NCBI GenBank assembly: GCA_937996705.1 | Contig: CALKUQ010000019.1 | Span: 84,652 to 148,651 of the forward strand | Direction of reading: 5' to 3' | Source of the DNA: an uncultured Chlamydiae bacterium | Lineage (GTDB): Bacteria; Chlamydiota; Chlamydiia; Chlamydiales; 2-12-FULL-49-11 | Length of the DNA stretch: 64,000 nt | Part shown: in pieces, positions 34,711 through 43,527 of the stretch | Layout of the letters: the number at the start of each line of letters is the position of its first letter | Position numbering within the stretch: the stretch's first letter is position 1 | Notes under the pieces: model-generated | Told to the model about the DNA's origin: nothing | What the model saw: only the letters and a program-made list of their open reading frames with translations | Database searches by the model: none | Position numbers and translations under genes: made by a program

Positions 34711-34744
34711 ATTTTGTAATTGTTTCTTTTAAACAATTGCAAAA
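34711..34744. terminator. Bidirectional terminator between convergent transporter genes
   Basis: ATTTTGTAATTGTTT at 34711-34725 pairs with AAACAATTGCAAAAT, with a CTTTT loop and one G-U mismatch. It lies between the plus-strand efflux operon and the minus-strand MFS gene, whose stop codon begins at the hairpin edge, so it can terminate both. Confidence 0.7.
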
Positions 34745-35983
34745 TCAACTCTTTCCTAAACAGGCTCTTCTTGGGTGGGGGATAACGAGGTGGTGGAGTA
34801 CCCAACTGGCTGAGAAAAGGGATGCAAGGATTGCGATGACAAGAGGTAGATAGATCCATAAGGCTGCACATAAGCCGCAGAGAAATGATACGATTGCCTC
34901 TATTAAGATGAAAAGGGCTTGACAGGTTCCTAGTGCTTCGCCATGGCTTTCGTCAGGAGAGTACTCAGTTACAAGGATAGAGGAGAAACTAAATCCTAGA
35001 GCGTTGAAATAACTGGTAAGCATGAGAAAGAGCCAGAGGGCTCCTGGAAAATGAATTGTGATTAGAGAAAGGAGAGAAATTGCAGTCCCAAGGGCGCTGA
35101 TACACATAATTTCTTTTCTGGAGAGATACTTCAAATAGAGCCAGTAAGTGAAAGGGGCAAGGCAATAGGAAATGGAGATATACATTTCAGCCGAACCAAG
35201 TAGCGCAGGTTCTAATTGGTAGTGTCTCATCAGAAATAGAGGTGTGTAGGCTGTGAAAATCGCTGTTGCCGCATAAAAGGATGTGTTGCTGATTAAAACA
35301 GATCTAAGGGAGCTTGCTTTAAAGGAGTGAATTGTAGAGAAAAAAAGGCTCCTTTCAATAATAAATTTTTTGGGAGGTGTAACTTCTTTGAAGTCGAAGT
35401 ATTTTGAAATTAGAAAAAAACAAGTAAGATAGATGCCTGATGCGCAAATAAAGGGGAGGAAAAGATAGGCAAGGGGAAGTGAAGGGTGAGTAATTAAATT
35501 CCATCCTATAAATGTCCCAAAGATCCAACCAAAATTTATCGTTAGAGTGGTCCAGAATTCAAAGTTATGCAATTTGGAGTTCTCTTTTTCTAAGCTTAGG
35601 AGAGTTGCGTAGGCAAGTGGATAACAACCGTCAAAGAATCCTGTAAAAAAGCGAAAAATTATAAGAAGGGTGAGGGAGGATAATTGAATTGCAACAATAG
35701 AGAGTAGATACATGGTTCCAACAAGCAAAAAAGTTGTGGATAAGATTTTTTTTTTACCAAATACATCGGAAGCTTTTCCAATAATGGGTGTTCCTATGAA
35801 CGAGCCTAGGTAATAGGCTGCGTAGGTAATTCCAAGAAAAATAATTCGAGAGGTTGGGGAAAATGAACTTGGCAAGAAAGCGTAACTTGAATTTAAAAAA
35901 ATAGTGGGGAAAAGGGGAAAGGAAAAATAGAATCCTAAGTAACTACCCATTAAGACAAAAAAAATGACAAACCGGTTTTTCAT
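34745..35983 (-). CDS. MFS transporter (12 helices)
   Basis: A 412-residue major facilitator protein. Motif A is visible after helix 2 (GKASDVFGKKKIL), and helices are evenly spaced through the length, with a central loop near 200-220. The sequence MGSYLGFYFSFPLFPTIFL in helix 1 and FRFFTGFFDGCYPLAYA in helix 4 are typical of the DHA1/TetA-like group. Substrate unknown. It faces away from the 131-residue gene at 36086. Confidence 0.85.
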   Translation of the reverse strand: MKNRFVIFFVLMGSYLGFYFSFPLFPTIFLNSSYAFLPSSFSPTSRIIFLGITYAAYYLGSFIGTPIIGKASDVFGKKKILSTTFLLVGTMYLLSIVAIQLSSLTLLIIFRFFTGFFDGCYPLAYATLLSLEKENSKLHNFEFWTTLTINFGWIFGTFIGWNLITHPSLPLAYLFLPFICASGIYLTCFFLISKYFDFKEVTPPKKFIIERSLFFSTIHSFKASSLRSVLISNTSFYAATAIFTAYTPLFLMRHYQLEPALLGSAEMYISISYCLAPFTYWLYLKYLSRKEIMCISALGTAISLLSLITIHFPGALWLFLMLTSYFNALGFSFSSILVTEYSPDESHGEALGTCQALFILIEAIVSFLCGLCAALWIYLPLVIAILASLFSASWVLHHLVIPHPRRACLGKS

Positions 35984-36073
35984 CTACACCCAAGAACGAC
36001 TCATTATACGAGGGTAAATATATTTTGAAAGAAAGATCATCAAATAAAAGTAGATATTTCTAACTCTCTCAAG

Positions 36074-36079
36074 TATAAT
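36074..36079 (+). promoter_or_regulatory. -10 box next to the start of the 131-residue gene
   Basis: A perfect TATAAT ends six bases before the ATG at 36086. Transcription from it would start at or near the ATG and give a leaderless message. No good -35 hexamer is present at the usual distance, so confidence is limited. Confidence 0.4.
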
Positions 36080-36085
36080 TTCTTC

Positions 36086-36481
36086 ATGATAAGTGGAAAT
36101 GGATCTGTTCAATGGATTGACGCTCCCGTCGAAATCGATCGAAGTTTTCTCGATGAAGTGCCACTCATTCCAGAAAAAATGCATCAAAGTAATGTCGACC
36201 CGCTTATGGGTAGTTTGGTCGACAGATTATTTGAGTGTAATATTCCTGAACCATGGGCCTATTTCACCCCATTTCCTGGTTATAAAAGTTCTGTTAAAAG
36301 ACTTTTTAGAAATAAAGTGCTAGCTACTTTTGACCTTGACCTAGCATTTCAAGTTCTTGACAAGTCAGAAAATGACGAAGAGGCTGGAAAAAAGCTTTTT
36401 GAAATGTTTGAAGAGTTGAGAAATCTCAATACAATTTTAGAAGAGATCTACCTTAGAATCTTATCTTGTTTGAAACCTTAG
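36086..36481 (+). CDS. Hypothetical protein, 131 residues
   Basis: Not recognised. The protein is acidic and soluble; the first 60 residues are rich in proline and aromatic residues (VPLIPEKMHQSN, EPWAYFTPFPGYKS) and the last 50 are helical and charged (NDEEAGKKLFEMFEELRNL). A perfect TATAAT lies six bases before the ATG and there is no ribosome binding site. It converges on the secretin gene. Its size and helical end would suit a secretion chaperone or small effector, but this is a guess. Confidence 0.5.
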   Translation: MISGNGSVQWIDAPVEIDRSFLDEVPLIPEKMHQSNVDPLMGSLVDRLFECNIPEPWAYFTPFPGYKSSVKRLFRNKVLATFDLDLAFQVLDKSENDEEAGKKLFEMFEELRNLNTILEEIYLRILSCLKP

Positions 36482-36491
36482 TTCTAAAAAA

Positions 36492-36512
36492 ATTTAAAAC
36501 CCGGTTTTAAAT
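36492..36512 (-). terminator. Terminator after the secretin gene
   Basis: A perfect 9-bp stem, ATTTAAAAC and GTTTTAAAT, with a three-base loop, followed on the minus strand by a run of seven T. It lies just after the stop codon of the secretin gene at 36523 and before the end of the convergent 131-residue gene. Confidence 0.65.
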
Positions 36513-36522
36513 CTTTCAATTT

Positions 36523-37896
36523 CTAGGATTCAGGATCGCTTTCATTATGCAGTTCGTGTGAAATTTGCTTATATTCATCACTTGTGCGAATGATGTGGGG
36601 TCTAACAAAGATGAGAAGATTACTTTTTTCTTCGTTTTTTTCCCTTTTGTTTAATAGCTGACCTAGTAGTGGCAGCCCGCCTAGACAAGGAGGTCCTGTA
36701 GTTGTTTTCCCTTTAACGGTTTTTGTCATTCCGCTTAGGATAAGGAAATGGCCGTCTGGAACGTGGGCAGAGGTGGACATGTTTGTTTTTGAGGTTTTAA
36801 TGCCTGTGAGTTGGTTGGATTTATGAATAAGGTGATCTGTCGCCTCTGTGATTTCTTCTGAGATATCCAAGGTTATCACATCCCCTTCTCCCAGAAGAGG
36901 GGTAATGTTAAGGCTCACTCCGATGTCTCGGTATTCGACATTAGAAGTGGTTTGTTGCCCATTGCCGACTGTTTGTACCATTGCGGCAGCAAAAGGGATA
37001 TTGTCTCCTACAAAGATCCGAGAGTTCTTATTTTCTTGCGTGATTAGTTTTTGATTCAAGACGATAGAGGAGTCTCCCTCTACTTGAAGCGCTGAAATGA
37101 GTGAAGCTAGGGAGACAAAAGACTTTCCTTTATGGAAAATAATATCGCCTATAATGCTAAGGTCGAATCCCTTTAAAGTAGGAAAGGGAAAGAGTCCAGT
37201 GGTGGGATTTCCTACATCTATTTGCGGCATGTCTTTGAATTTACTACTAAGGGACCAGTTTAGTCCAAAATCTAGACTATTTTTTAGCGATGTTTCAATT
37301 ACAAGGACTTCTATAAGTACTTGCTTAAGTGCTGTGTCAAGCGACTCTACAAGTTTTGTGATTTTTTCAATCGAAGTGGAACTGCCAGAAAAGAATAGAG
37401 AGTTAGTCGATTTAATCCATTGCATTGAGGAAATGGAGGAAACCATGTCATCGCTTCCGCTATTTGTGCTTATGAAGTCTCCAGAAATTTGTTTTAAAGC
37501 TTCTAAAATTTCAGATCCTTGGTGGTACTGTAATTTAATGACATGAAATTTTCCCTCTCCCTTTTCTTTCAAAGGGAAAGAAGCTGCTTGAGAGATGAAA
37601 AGGCAGTTATTTTCCTTTTTAACTGTAAGACCGTTTGCTTCTAACATTTGAATGATGATTTTAAGGAGCTCGTTAGGGGGCAAAGCTTTGCCGGAGAGAA
37701 AGCTCACCTCAAAGTCAAGAATTTTCGGGTCACATATAAAATTTAACCCTGCAACTTTGCTTGTAAATTTGACAAGTTCATTCATGGAAATTGCCGGAAA
37801 ATTTACGCAAATAGTCTCCTCTGTATCCTTTGCAAAAGAAAAGGTAGAGAAACAGAGAAAAAAGAAAATGTAATAAATTTCTTTCATATTACCCAC
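36523..37896 (-). CDS. Standalone secretin (GspD/PilQ-type outer membrane channel)
   Basis: A 457-residue secretin. It has a signal peptide (start MGNMKEIYYIFFFLCFSTFSFA), two N-type domains (about 30-195, with FHVIKLQYHQGSEILEALKQI and SSTSIEKITKLVESLDTALKQVLIEVLVIET), and the secretin core (about 200-440) with VQTVGNGQQTTSNVEYRDIGVSL, ITPLLGEGDVITLDISEE and the closing GGLPLLGQLLNKREKNEEKSNLLIFVRPHII. It is shorter than full GspD. No ATPase, inner-membrane or pilin genes are adjacent, so its partner system is unknown. Confidence 0.9.
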   Translation of the reverse strand: MGNMKEIYYIFFFLCFSTFSFAKDTEETICVNFPAISMNELVKFTSKVAGLNFICDPKILDFEVSFLSGKALPPNELLKIIIQMLEANGLTVKKENNCLFISQAASFPLKEKGEGKFHVIKLQYHQGSEILEALKQISGDFISTNSGSDDMVSSISSMQWIKSTNSLFFSGSSTSIEKITKLVESLDTALKQVLIEVLVIETSLKNSLDFGLNWSLSSKFKDMPQIDVGNPTTGLFPFPTLKGFDLSIIGDIIFHKGKSFVSLASLISALQVEGDSSIVLNQKLITQENKNSRIFVGDNIPFAAAMVQTVGNGQQTTSNVEYRDIGVSLNITPLLGEGDVITLDISEEITEATDHLIHKSNQLTGIKTSKTNMSTSAHVPDGHFLILSGMTKTVKGKTTTGPPCLGGLPLLGQLLNKREKNEEKSNLLIFVRPHIIRTSDEYKQISHELHNESDPES

Positions 37897-37951
37897 GAAG
37901 ACAAGGGATTATATCATAAAGGGGATCTTTTTCTTAGAAATATCGAATACT

Positions 37952-40159
37952 TTACGGTAAATTAACAGAGTTGTTAGGAAAAAAGGAGGGAGGAATGCTC
38001 TTTTTCATGGTCTCCTTCCATATTTTAATGGTCTCTATAATGCACTGAAGAACAAGTTGGTGTTGGTCCGAATCTGTATACTTTAAGAGAATCGAGTGGC
38101 AACTAATGTCATAGATGTTTACAAAAGACGAAGAGAGAGTTGCAGGCTCTAGGTCTAAAAGATCTAGTCTCTCTTCAACAAAATCCTTTAAGGTAGGATT
38201 GATTGCGCCAAGAGTCAATAAAAAGTGATCTTCAACTATTTGAGTTTTTAAAAAGTAGAACTGATTGGAGTAGTCGTGTTCGAGGGCCTCTAAAACAAGG
38301 AGAAAAAGTTTTTTCAAAATAGGGGGTTTTGCAATGCTCTGCATATAATTTGGAGTAATTGAGTAGAAAAAATTTTCTAATATGAAGTCACTTCTAATGT
38401 TGATTTGAAAAAGAAGTTTTTTTAATTCGTTTAACACTTCATTTTGCTTGGAGATCATCCCTCCATTATAGTCTCTAACATCGCCCATCATGTCTGATAG
38501 GGTGTTATAGACAAATCTCCTCGCAGAACTGAGGTCGACGGAAAAATCCTTTCTTAGAAATTGCTTTTTTTCGAGGTGAATTTCGAATATATTTGCCTCT
38601 TTAGGATATTTTTTTCTAATTAATCCTACATTTTTAATATCGTGATCTGAAAATTCAACAGGAGATGTCAGAGTTTGAAATAGCTTTTGAAGACTCGAGT
38701 CCTCTGGTTTTAGCACCCGTAATAGCACTACGAAAAATGAGAGTTTTGTCTCAGTTTGTTTATGAAAAGTGATGATTACGTGAGGAATATCGTAGGGGCT
38801 TTTTAGTTGATTGCTAAGAACCAGTATGTTGCGCATTGTCTCTTCTTCGTTCTTTGGCATAAATATTGGGTTAATCACACTTTCAATTCGAGATTTAATC
38901 TCCCTAGGGAGTCGCTTTTTTAGAATCTTAAGCTCATCGAGAGTAAAGTTGCCCTCTTTTTTATAAATTTCTAAGTAAAGAATTTTAATATTGCTATTGA
39001 GCTTTCTGTCAGCAATCAGAGAGTCTTCAATTTTTTGAATGCCGGGTAAAATGCTTTGAATGGCCTTAAATAGATGCTTTTCTCCTATCAATTCGTTCTC
39101 TCGAAGAATGTTAATTCCTACGAGAATCCCGACAATTTTTTTAGGAAAACCTAAAATTTCCATTCGAGTATGGAGTAGTTTGATACTTAAATGTCGTTGG
39201 TTGGGTTGACTTAAAGCCGAGTGTAAAATCGATTTTCTAAATAGGTAGGTATAGGAAATAATTCGAGATAAGTGAGAAAGTTCTCGTTTTGCCACAAAAG
39301 CGTCTTTAAAAAGAAAGACAAACGTTTGGAGCTCATGAAAGATGTCTTTATCAAAAAGTTGAGGTCTAAATTCTAAAAGAGGGGCGATTTGCTCTTTAAT
39401 TTGGGTTACTTTCTCTTCAGCAGAGACCTTAATTAGAAAATCGTGCATCTGGTCAAAGATACTATGAGACGACTCTTTTGACGGGCGCCCTAGAAGAGAA
39501 GATATGTTTTCCTGAATAATTGCCTTTTTTTGGTCAATGCTGAGAGGTTTTAAAGAAATTATTTTTCTTGCATGCCCCACTGCTGAGATATTTAAGACAA
39601 CCTCCTTTATTAAGGTTGGCATGTGTTCTTGTACAATTTGCAAATCTTTTTTAGTTTCGATTTTTAAAAAAACCTCATGAATAAAAAAGCCTAAATCAGG
39701 GGATAAAGAGAATCGAAACGCCATAGCATTCACATAAACAAGCTGCAATTGTTTTCCAGGAATTAGCCATCTACTATAAACATCGCCAAGAAATCTACCC
39801 ACCCCGTGTGTATAGTCTGCGCTACAGAGAGTTGTAACGGTTACAATATGAGGAGAAGATCCAGTTCCTGTTGACCAAGAGACAGTAGGTATTGCAGCAG
39901 CAATTTGGTTATAAAACCCTGTAATTGCTGGGTTGTCTTCAAGGGAGGAAATACCCCTACCCGCCTCTAGGATCTCAGGTGGCAATACTCTAATAATTAC
40001 TGCTTTAAGGGAATTTAAATAAATTTCAAAGCTAGAAGCAACATCATTGGGATACTCAAATAAAGGCTCAATTTTTAAAAGTTCCTCTAGAATTAAATCG
40101 GAACAATTCTCCTTTAAGCCGTCTGATAAGGAGGGGAAGTAGGTGTTTAATAGCTTCAT
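37952..40159 (-). CDS. Large hypothetical protein, 735 residues
   Basis: Not recognised. The protein is predominantly helical and soluble with no signal peptide or membrane segment. An early segment IPTVSWSTGTGSSPHIVTVTTL is followed by long leucine- and lysine-rich helices to the end. Its ATG overlaps the stop of the oppA-like gene by one base (TAATG), so the two are translated together. The coupling to an oligopeptide-binding lipoprotein may be incidental. Size and lack of known domains would be compatible with a secreted effector. Confidence 0.6.
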   Translation of the reverse strand: MKLLNTYFPSLSDGLKENCSDLILEELLKIEPLFEYPNDVASSFEIYLNSLKAVIIRVLPPEILEAGRGISSLEDNPAITGFYNQIAAAIPTVSWSTGTGSSPHIVTVTTLCSADYTHGVGRFLGDVYSRWLIPGKQLQLVYVNAMAFRFSLSPDLGFFIHEVFLKIETKKDLQIVQEHMPTLIKEVVLNISAVGHARKIISLKPLSIDQKKAIIQENISSLLGRPSKESSHSIFDQMHDFLIKVSAEEKVTQIKEQIAPLLEFRPQLFDKDIFHELQTFVFLFKDAFVAKRELSHLSRIISYTYLFRKSILHSALSQPNQRHLSIKLLHTRMEILGFPKKIVGILVGINILRENELIGEKHLFKAIQSILPGIQKIEDSLIADRKLNSNIKILYLEIYKKEGNFTLDELKILKKRLPREIKSRIESVINPIFMPKNEEETMRNILVLSNQLKSPYDIPHVIITFHKQTETKLSFFVVLLRVLKPEDSSLQKLFQTLTSPVEFSDHDIKNVGLIRKKYPKEANIFEIHLEKKQFLRKDFSVDLSSARRFVYNTLSDMMGDVRDYNGGMISKQNEVLNELKKLLFQINIRSDFILENFFYSITPNYMQSIAKPPILKKLFLLVLEALEHDYSNQFYFLKTQIVEDHFLLTLGAINPTLKDFVEERLDLLDLEPATLSSSFVNIYDISCHSILLKYTDSDQHQLVLQCIIETIKIWKETMKKSIPPSFFPNNSVNLP

Positions 40160-41757
40160 TAAACTCCATCACAAGATTGAAAAGAAATTTCTTGAAGATA
40201 GAAACTTCCTGAAGGGCATAAAAGAAGGTTTTTTACTCGAGGCTTTTGGAGATAGATGTTTTTCCAGTGAAATAGGGAGGTTAGAGGCATGTCTTCATTT
40301 AGAAGTTCTTCTGCATCTTTTAGCAAAGCAAACCTCTTTTCTTTGTTAGATTCTAAAAGAGATTTCTCTAAAATCTCTCCGTAAAGGGGGTTTTCATAGC
40401 CCGGGTAATTTTTCGGGTTTTTTTTTTGCTTAAATCGTTCAAAAAAATTCATCGGATCATGGTATTGAGCGATCCATACACACTCGGCCATTTGGTAGTC
40501 ACGTTTTCCTAGTTTGTCTAAAAAGACACTGTACTCATTGCCTATCAGCTTCACTTGAACTCCAAGAGCCTTTCGCCATTGTTCTTGAAGTGCAGCTGCA
40601 ATTTTAGGAAAAATACCTGTTGAGGCGTGTAGAAGGGTGAGAGAGTTGAGGTCTTCTTCGCAAACCCCCAGTTCTTTTAACCCTTTTTGTAAGTAAATTT
40701 TTGCAAGTAAAACATCTCCATCTTGAAAAAATGGACCTGGTTGATCGGGAAGAAGCATGCTGGGTAAAAGATTTACCCCAGTTTCATTATCCATGCACAT
40801 TAGGTTGTCTATAATTTCTTGCCTGTTAATGGCATACGAAAATGCTTTTCGAATGTTTACATTAGAGAAAGGAAAGGCTTCCAGGTTAAAACAGCAAATC
40901 GTTGAAGCTGGCAAAGAGCTTGTTTTAATGACCCCTTTATCCATTAAATTCGGAACATAGTCTGAGGGAATGCCAGTAAAGGGGAGACCTAGTATATCAA
41001 GCTCATCCATTTCATAGAGCTTCATGGCAGTCATTTCATTGTCAATAATGCTAATATGAATTTGGTCTAAGGTTACAGATTCAGAATCCCAATAGTAAGG
41101 ATTTTTTTCTAATACAATCTCCCTCCCATGTTTGTAGTGAGAGATTCTATAGGGCCCATTGCAAACAAAGTCAGAACTGTTGGCGTCAGACCACTTTGCG
41201 TTCCGAACTGCAGTATTTTGGTTGATGGGAAAAAAGACACAAAATGAGATCATTTCTAAAAAATAGGGGGTAGGGTGATCGAGTCTAATTTCAAGTGTTT
41301 TATGGTCTAATGCTCTGATTCCTATTTGTTTAGAAGTTGCAATTCCCCGCTTCGCATTTTCTGCATTTTTTATTGGGTATAAGAGGTGGGCATTTGGGCA
41401 GGGGAAATTCGGAAGAAGCATATCTTTCCAAGTTTCTGCAAAATCAAACGCAGATATCGGAGCCCCATTTGACCATTTAGCATCCCTTAGATGAAAGGTG
41501 TAAACCAGTCTATCCTCTGAAATATCTATTGTCTCTGCTAGTGCTGGGGCAACTGTTGAATACGGTGTCATTTTTGTCAGACCTTCAAAGAGAAAAAAAT
41601 GAATCGTAGAAGTAGTAAAATCGCCCCCTTTTCGAGGGTCAAACGTGACAATATCGTGAGAAATATTTAAGTTAAGTCTGTTTTTTTCTTCATCTTTTTT
41701 ATTTTTTGTGCAACTGCACAGACCACAGATAAGGATTATTAAAAAGATGTAGTTCAC
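40159..41757 (-). CDS. oppA: Oligopeptide-binding lipoprotein (OppA-like, SBP family 5)
   Basis: Periplasmic substrate-binding lipoprotein of a peptide ABC transporter. I start at the GTG at 41757 (532 residues), which has a GAGG site four bases upstream and opens straight into a lipoprotein signal ending GLCSC; a GTG 36 bases further up is also open. Family segments include LNLNISHDIVTFDPRKGG, FHLRDAKWSNGAPISAFDFAETW, VCNGPYRISHYKHGREIVLEKNPYYW and VNIRKAFSYAINRQEI. No permease or ATPase genes are in the window. Confidence 0.9.
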   Translation of the reverse strand: MNYIFLIILICGLCSCTKNKKDEEKNRLNLNISHDIVTFDPRKGGDFTTSTIHFFLFEGLTKMTPYSTVAPALAETIDISEDRLVYTFHLRDAKWSNGAPISAFDFAETWKDMLLPNFPCPNAHLLYPIKNAENAKRGIATSKQIGIRALDHKTLEIRLDHPTPYFLEMISFCVFFPINQNTAVRNAKWSDANSSDFVCNGPYRISHYKHGREIVLEKNPYYWDSESVTLDQIHISIIDNEMTAMKLYEMDELDILGLPFTGIPSDYVPNLMDKGVIKTSSLPASTICCFNLEAFPFSNVNIRKAFSYAINRQEIIDNLMCMDNETGVNLLPSMLLPDQPGPFFQDGDVLLAKIYLQKGLKELGVCEEDLNSLTLLHASTGIFPKIAAALQEQWRKALGVQVKLIGNEYSVFLDKLGKRDYQMAECVWIAQYHDPMNFFERFKQKKNPKNYPGYENPLYGEILEKSLLESNKEKRFALLKDAEELLNEDMPLTSLFHWKNIYLQKPRVKNLLLCPSGSFYLQEISFQSCDGV

Positions 41758-41883
41758 TAGACCTCGTATACAAAAGAGTACAGAAGATAGCACATGGGGG
41801 GAAATTTGTAAACTTTTTGCAAAGAGGAGTAATTCTTGACATTAGATAAAGTAGATCCTATAAGGAAAAAAAAGGAGAATGTT

Positions 41884-42705
41884 ATGAATAATTTTTTTAA
41901 AGGGGCCCTTTTTTTAACGATTGCTCTGCAGGCTGCCCCCAAAATTGAAGTTCTTAAGATTCATAATTCTCCCCACAATGATAATATTATTCTTCGAAGA
42001 ATGTATTCTGAAAATGGCCTAGTCAGCCCCAAATTCCCCCTTGTTCTACAAGTAGGGGAATTTCCGATAGGGGTGAGTCTCCCCAATCGACCCGAAGATT
42101 TAAGGGGAATGAGGGAGAGTTCAGCCGGATCGACCATACTCCTTTGGGTGTATGCAGAGGGTGGCTATCAAAAAAGATTCTATTTAACAAAAGATGACGC
42201 TACATCATTTATAGAAGATAAAACCTATTTCAAGGACAGATTTCGAAAGTATTTCAAACCAAGCGATCTCCCTGGAGTTTTGCCAGGTAAAATCGCCATT
42301 TCAGGAATGCTTATTAATGGGTATGGAGAGTCGATAAAAACAGAGAAATCGAACAAATCTATAATAGTAGACTATTTAGAAAAAACAGCAGAAAATAAGA
42401 CTTTAGAAAAGGCGTTAAATAGTCCCCGAATAGCCTATAATGAGCCCTACGGCAACTTCCCTAAAGACCACCCAATCCTCCTCGATTATTATGTTTTTAA
42501 TGCCGACATCGGTGGGGATGCCTATACAGTGGACCTCTATATCGATGGAAAGAAAGAAGAGACCCTCTACGATTGGGCCCCTTATAAAATCCGAAATCTT
42601 CAGCCCGGAAGGCATGAAATTCAATTAATCCTTATTGATCCAAACAAAAATCCTGCCCCAGAGCCGTTTGGCCCCCACAAAAACACCATCTTTGTCGGCT
42701 CCTAA
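41884..42705 (+). CDS. Exported hypothetical protein, 273 residues
   Basis: Not recognised. I start at the ATG at 41884, which has an AAGGAG site eight bases upstream and begins a signal peptide (MNNFFKGALFLTIALQAAP). The mature part is mainly beta-type. The last 70 residues (DYYVFNADIGGDAYTVDLYI to GPHKNTIFVGS) resemble an immunoglobulin-like beta-sandwich. It is likely periplasmic or surface-exposed. It is followed by a 240-base region without genes and then a repeat element. Confidence 0.65.
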   Translation: MNNFFKGALFLTIALQAAPKIEVLKIHNSPHNDNIILRRMYSENGLVSPKFPLVLQVGEFPIGVSLPNRPEDLRGMRESSAGSTILLWVYAEGGYQKRFYLTKDDATSFIEDKTYFKDRFRKYFKPSDLPGVLPGKIAISGMLINGYGESIKTEKSNKSIIVDYLEKTAENKTLEKALNSPRIAYNEPYGNFPKDHPILLDYYVFNADIGGDAYTVDLYIDGKKEETLYDWAPYKIRNLQPGRHEIQLILIDPNKNPAPEPFGPHKNTIFVGS

Positions 42706-42732
42706 ATTAGAGAGTTTATGCAATGGGGTGTG

Positions 42733-42906
42733 TTGTAATAAGAGTACTCCTTGCGTGAGTGGTACCTGTTGCAGTAATGTGCAGACTACTGGATCTGGGC
42801 TTACAATGTGATGTCCTCCTAACCAGGTGCTTTGCCTTAGCTGGGAAGGTCGGGGATGGGCCTGTCAGGTCCCTTGTAACGATGAGGATCCAAACTGTTT
42901 TGGAGG
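42733..42906. ncRNA. Candidate structured RNA of unknown type
   Basis: This gene-free stretch is clearly richer in G and C than the flanking DNA and contains nested complementary segments: TTGTAA (42733-42738) with TTACAA (42801-42806), CAGTA (42772-42776) with TACTG (42787-42791), CCTCC (42815-42819) with GGAGG (42902-42906), and GGGCCT-GTC-AGGTCCC (42858-42873). It does not match SRP RNA, RNase P RNA, tmRNA or 6S RNA as far as I can tell. Strand unknown. It may also be a decayed element. Confidence 0.3.
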
Positions 42907-42948
42907 ATGTGGGAATACTACTTAGTGACTATTAACTCGGGTTGCCCC

Positions 42949-43113
42949 TTAAAATCCGGCCTGCTACTTACTCGCCTTTAGATCCAAGCCAAACAATCAA
43001 GATGCGGGCTAAATGAAAAGCTAAGGTTTTTTAGATTAAGAAGGGGGGGCTAGAAGTAGATTGACTGCTGCAGTTGGTGCTTGGGGCGATTAAGTAGAAG
43101 GCTGGGTTTAAAA
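42949..43113. mobile_element. MITE-like element, full copy (165 bp)
   Basis: Left arm at 42949-42976 (core CCGGCCTGCTACTTACTCGC) and right arm at 43084-43113 (core GGCGATTAAGTAGAAGGCTG) are inverted repeats matching those of the copy at 27329-27491. The interior contains AAACAATCAAGAT with GCTA four or so bases beyond, shared with that copy in the other orientation. The right arm carries the stop codon of the minus-strand gene at 43108. Confidence 0.78.
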
Positions 43114-43527
43114 GGAGTAGTTTAGTTTTAGAGTTGAGCGGGGAGAGGGGAGGTCATTTTCAAAAACAATTATGAAAATAGTTGTGGGGAGGATTGGGGT
43201 CTCTGGCTTAAAACTTCCAAAGAGGGCGATGGTTGGAAAATTGAGTAGGTCTGAGAAGCAACTTAGTTCTGATACACCTAGACCTGCTCCAAGATTAAAA
43301 TTTACGTTTCTGGTTGGATACCCCTTTCCGGACAGAGAGGCTTGAAAGTTTGTAAAATCTTCTAGATTAGCTTCTTCTAGGGAAAATTCGCAGAGTGGTT
43401 GTTTTTCCAAAGGCTCCAGAGGGGGTTGAAATGGTGGGGCTGATGCCCTTTCTGCTCCGAGTAGGGGTGGAATCATAAAAGAGAGGGAGCCAACAAATAG
43501 AGTAAACATTTTAAAAATGTTATTCAT
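43108..43527 (-). CDS. Exported hypothetical protein, 139 residues
   Basis: Not recognised. Residues 1-25 form a signal peptide (FKMFTLFVGSLSFMIPPLLGA). The mature part is proline-rich at first (PPFQPPLEPLEKQPL), then beta-like, and ends in SYSF-like NYSF with C-terminal phenylalanine, a feature of outer-membrane barrels, although it is too short for a usual barrel. The stop codon is inside a repeat element, so the C-terminus may have been altered by the insertion. Confidence 0.5.
   Translation of the reverse strand: MNNIFKMFTLFVGSLSFMIPPLLGAERASAPPFQPPLEPLEKQPLCEFSLEEANLEDFTNFQASLSGKGYPTRNVNFNLGAGLGVSELSCFSDLLNFPTIALFGSFKPETPILPTTIFIIVFENDLPSPRSTLKLNYSF

Noticed and set aside
42855..42890. 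A GTCAGGTCC stretch that recalls the SRP RNA domain IV
   Set aside because: The following GGAAGGAAGCAG tetraloop region of SRP RNA is absent, and the flanks do not pair in the SRP way.
42733..43107. tRNA, tmRNA or rRNA remnant in the 400-base gene-free stretch
   Set aside because: No T-arm GTTCGANTC, no CCA end and no recognisable rRNA core sequence were found.
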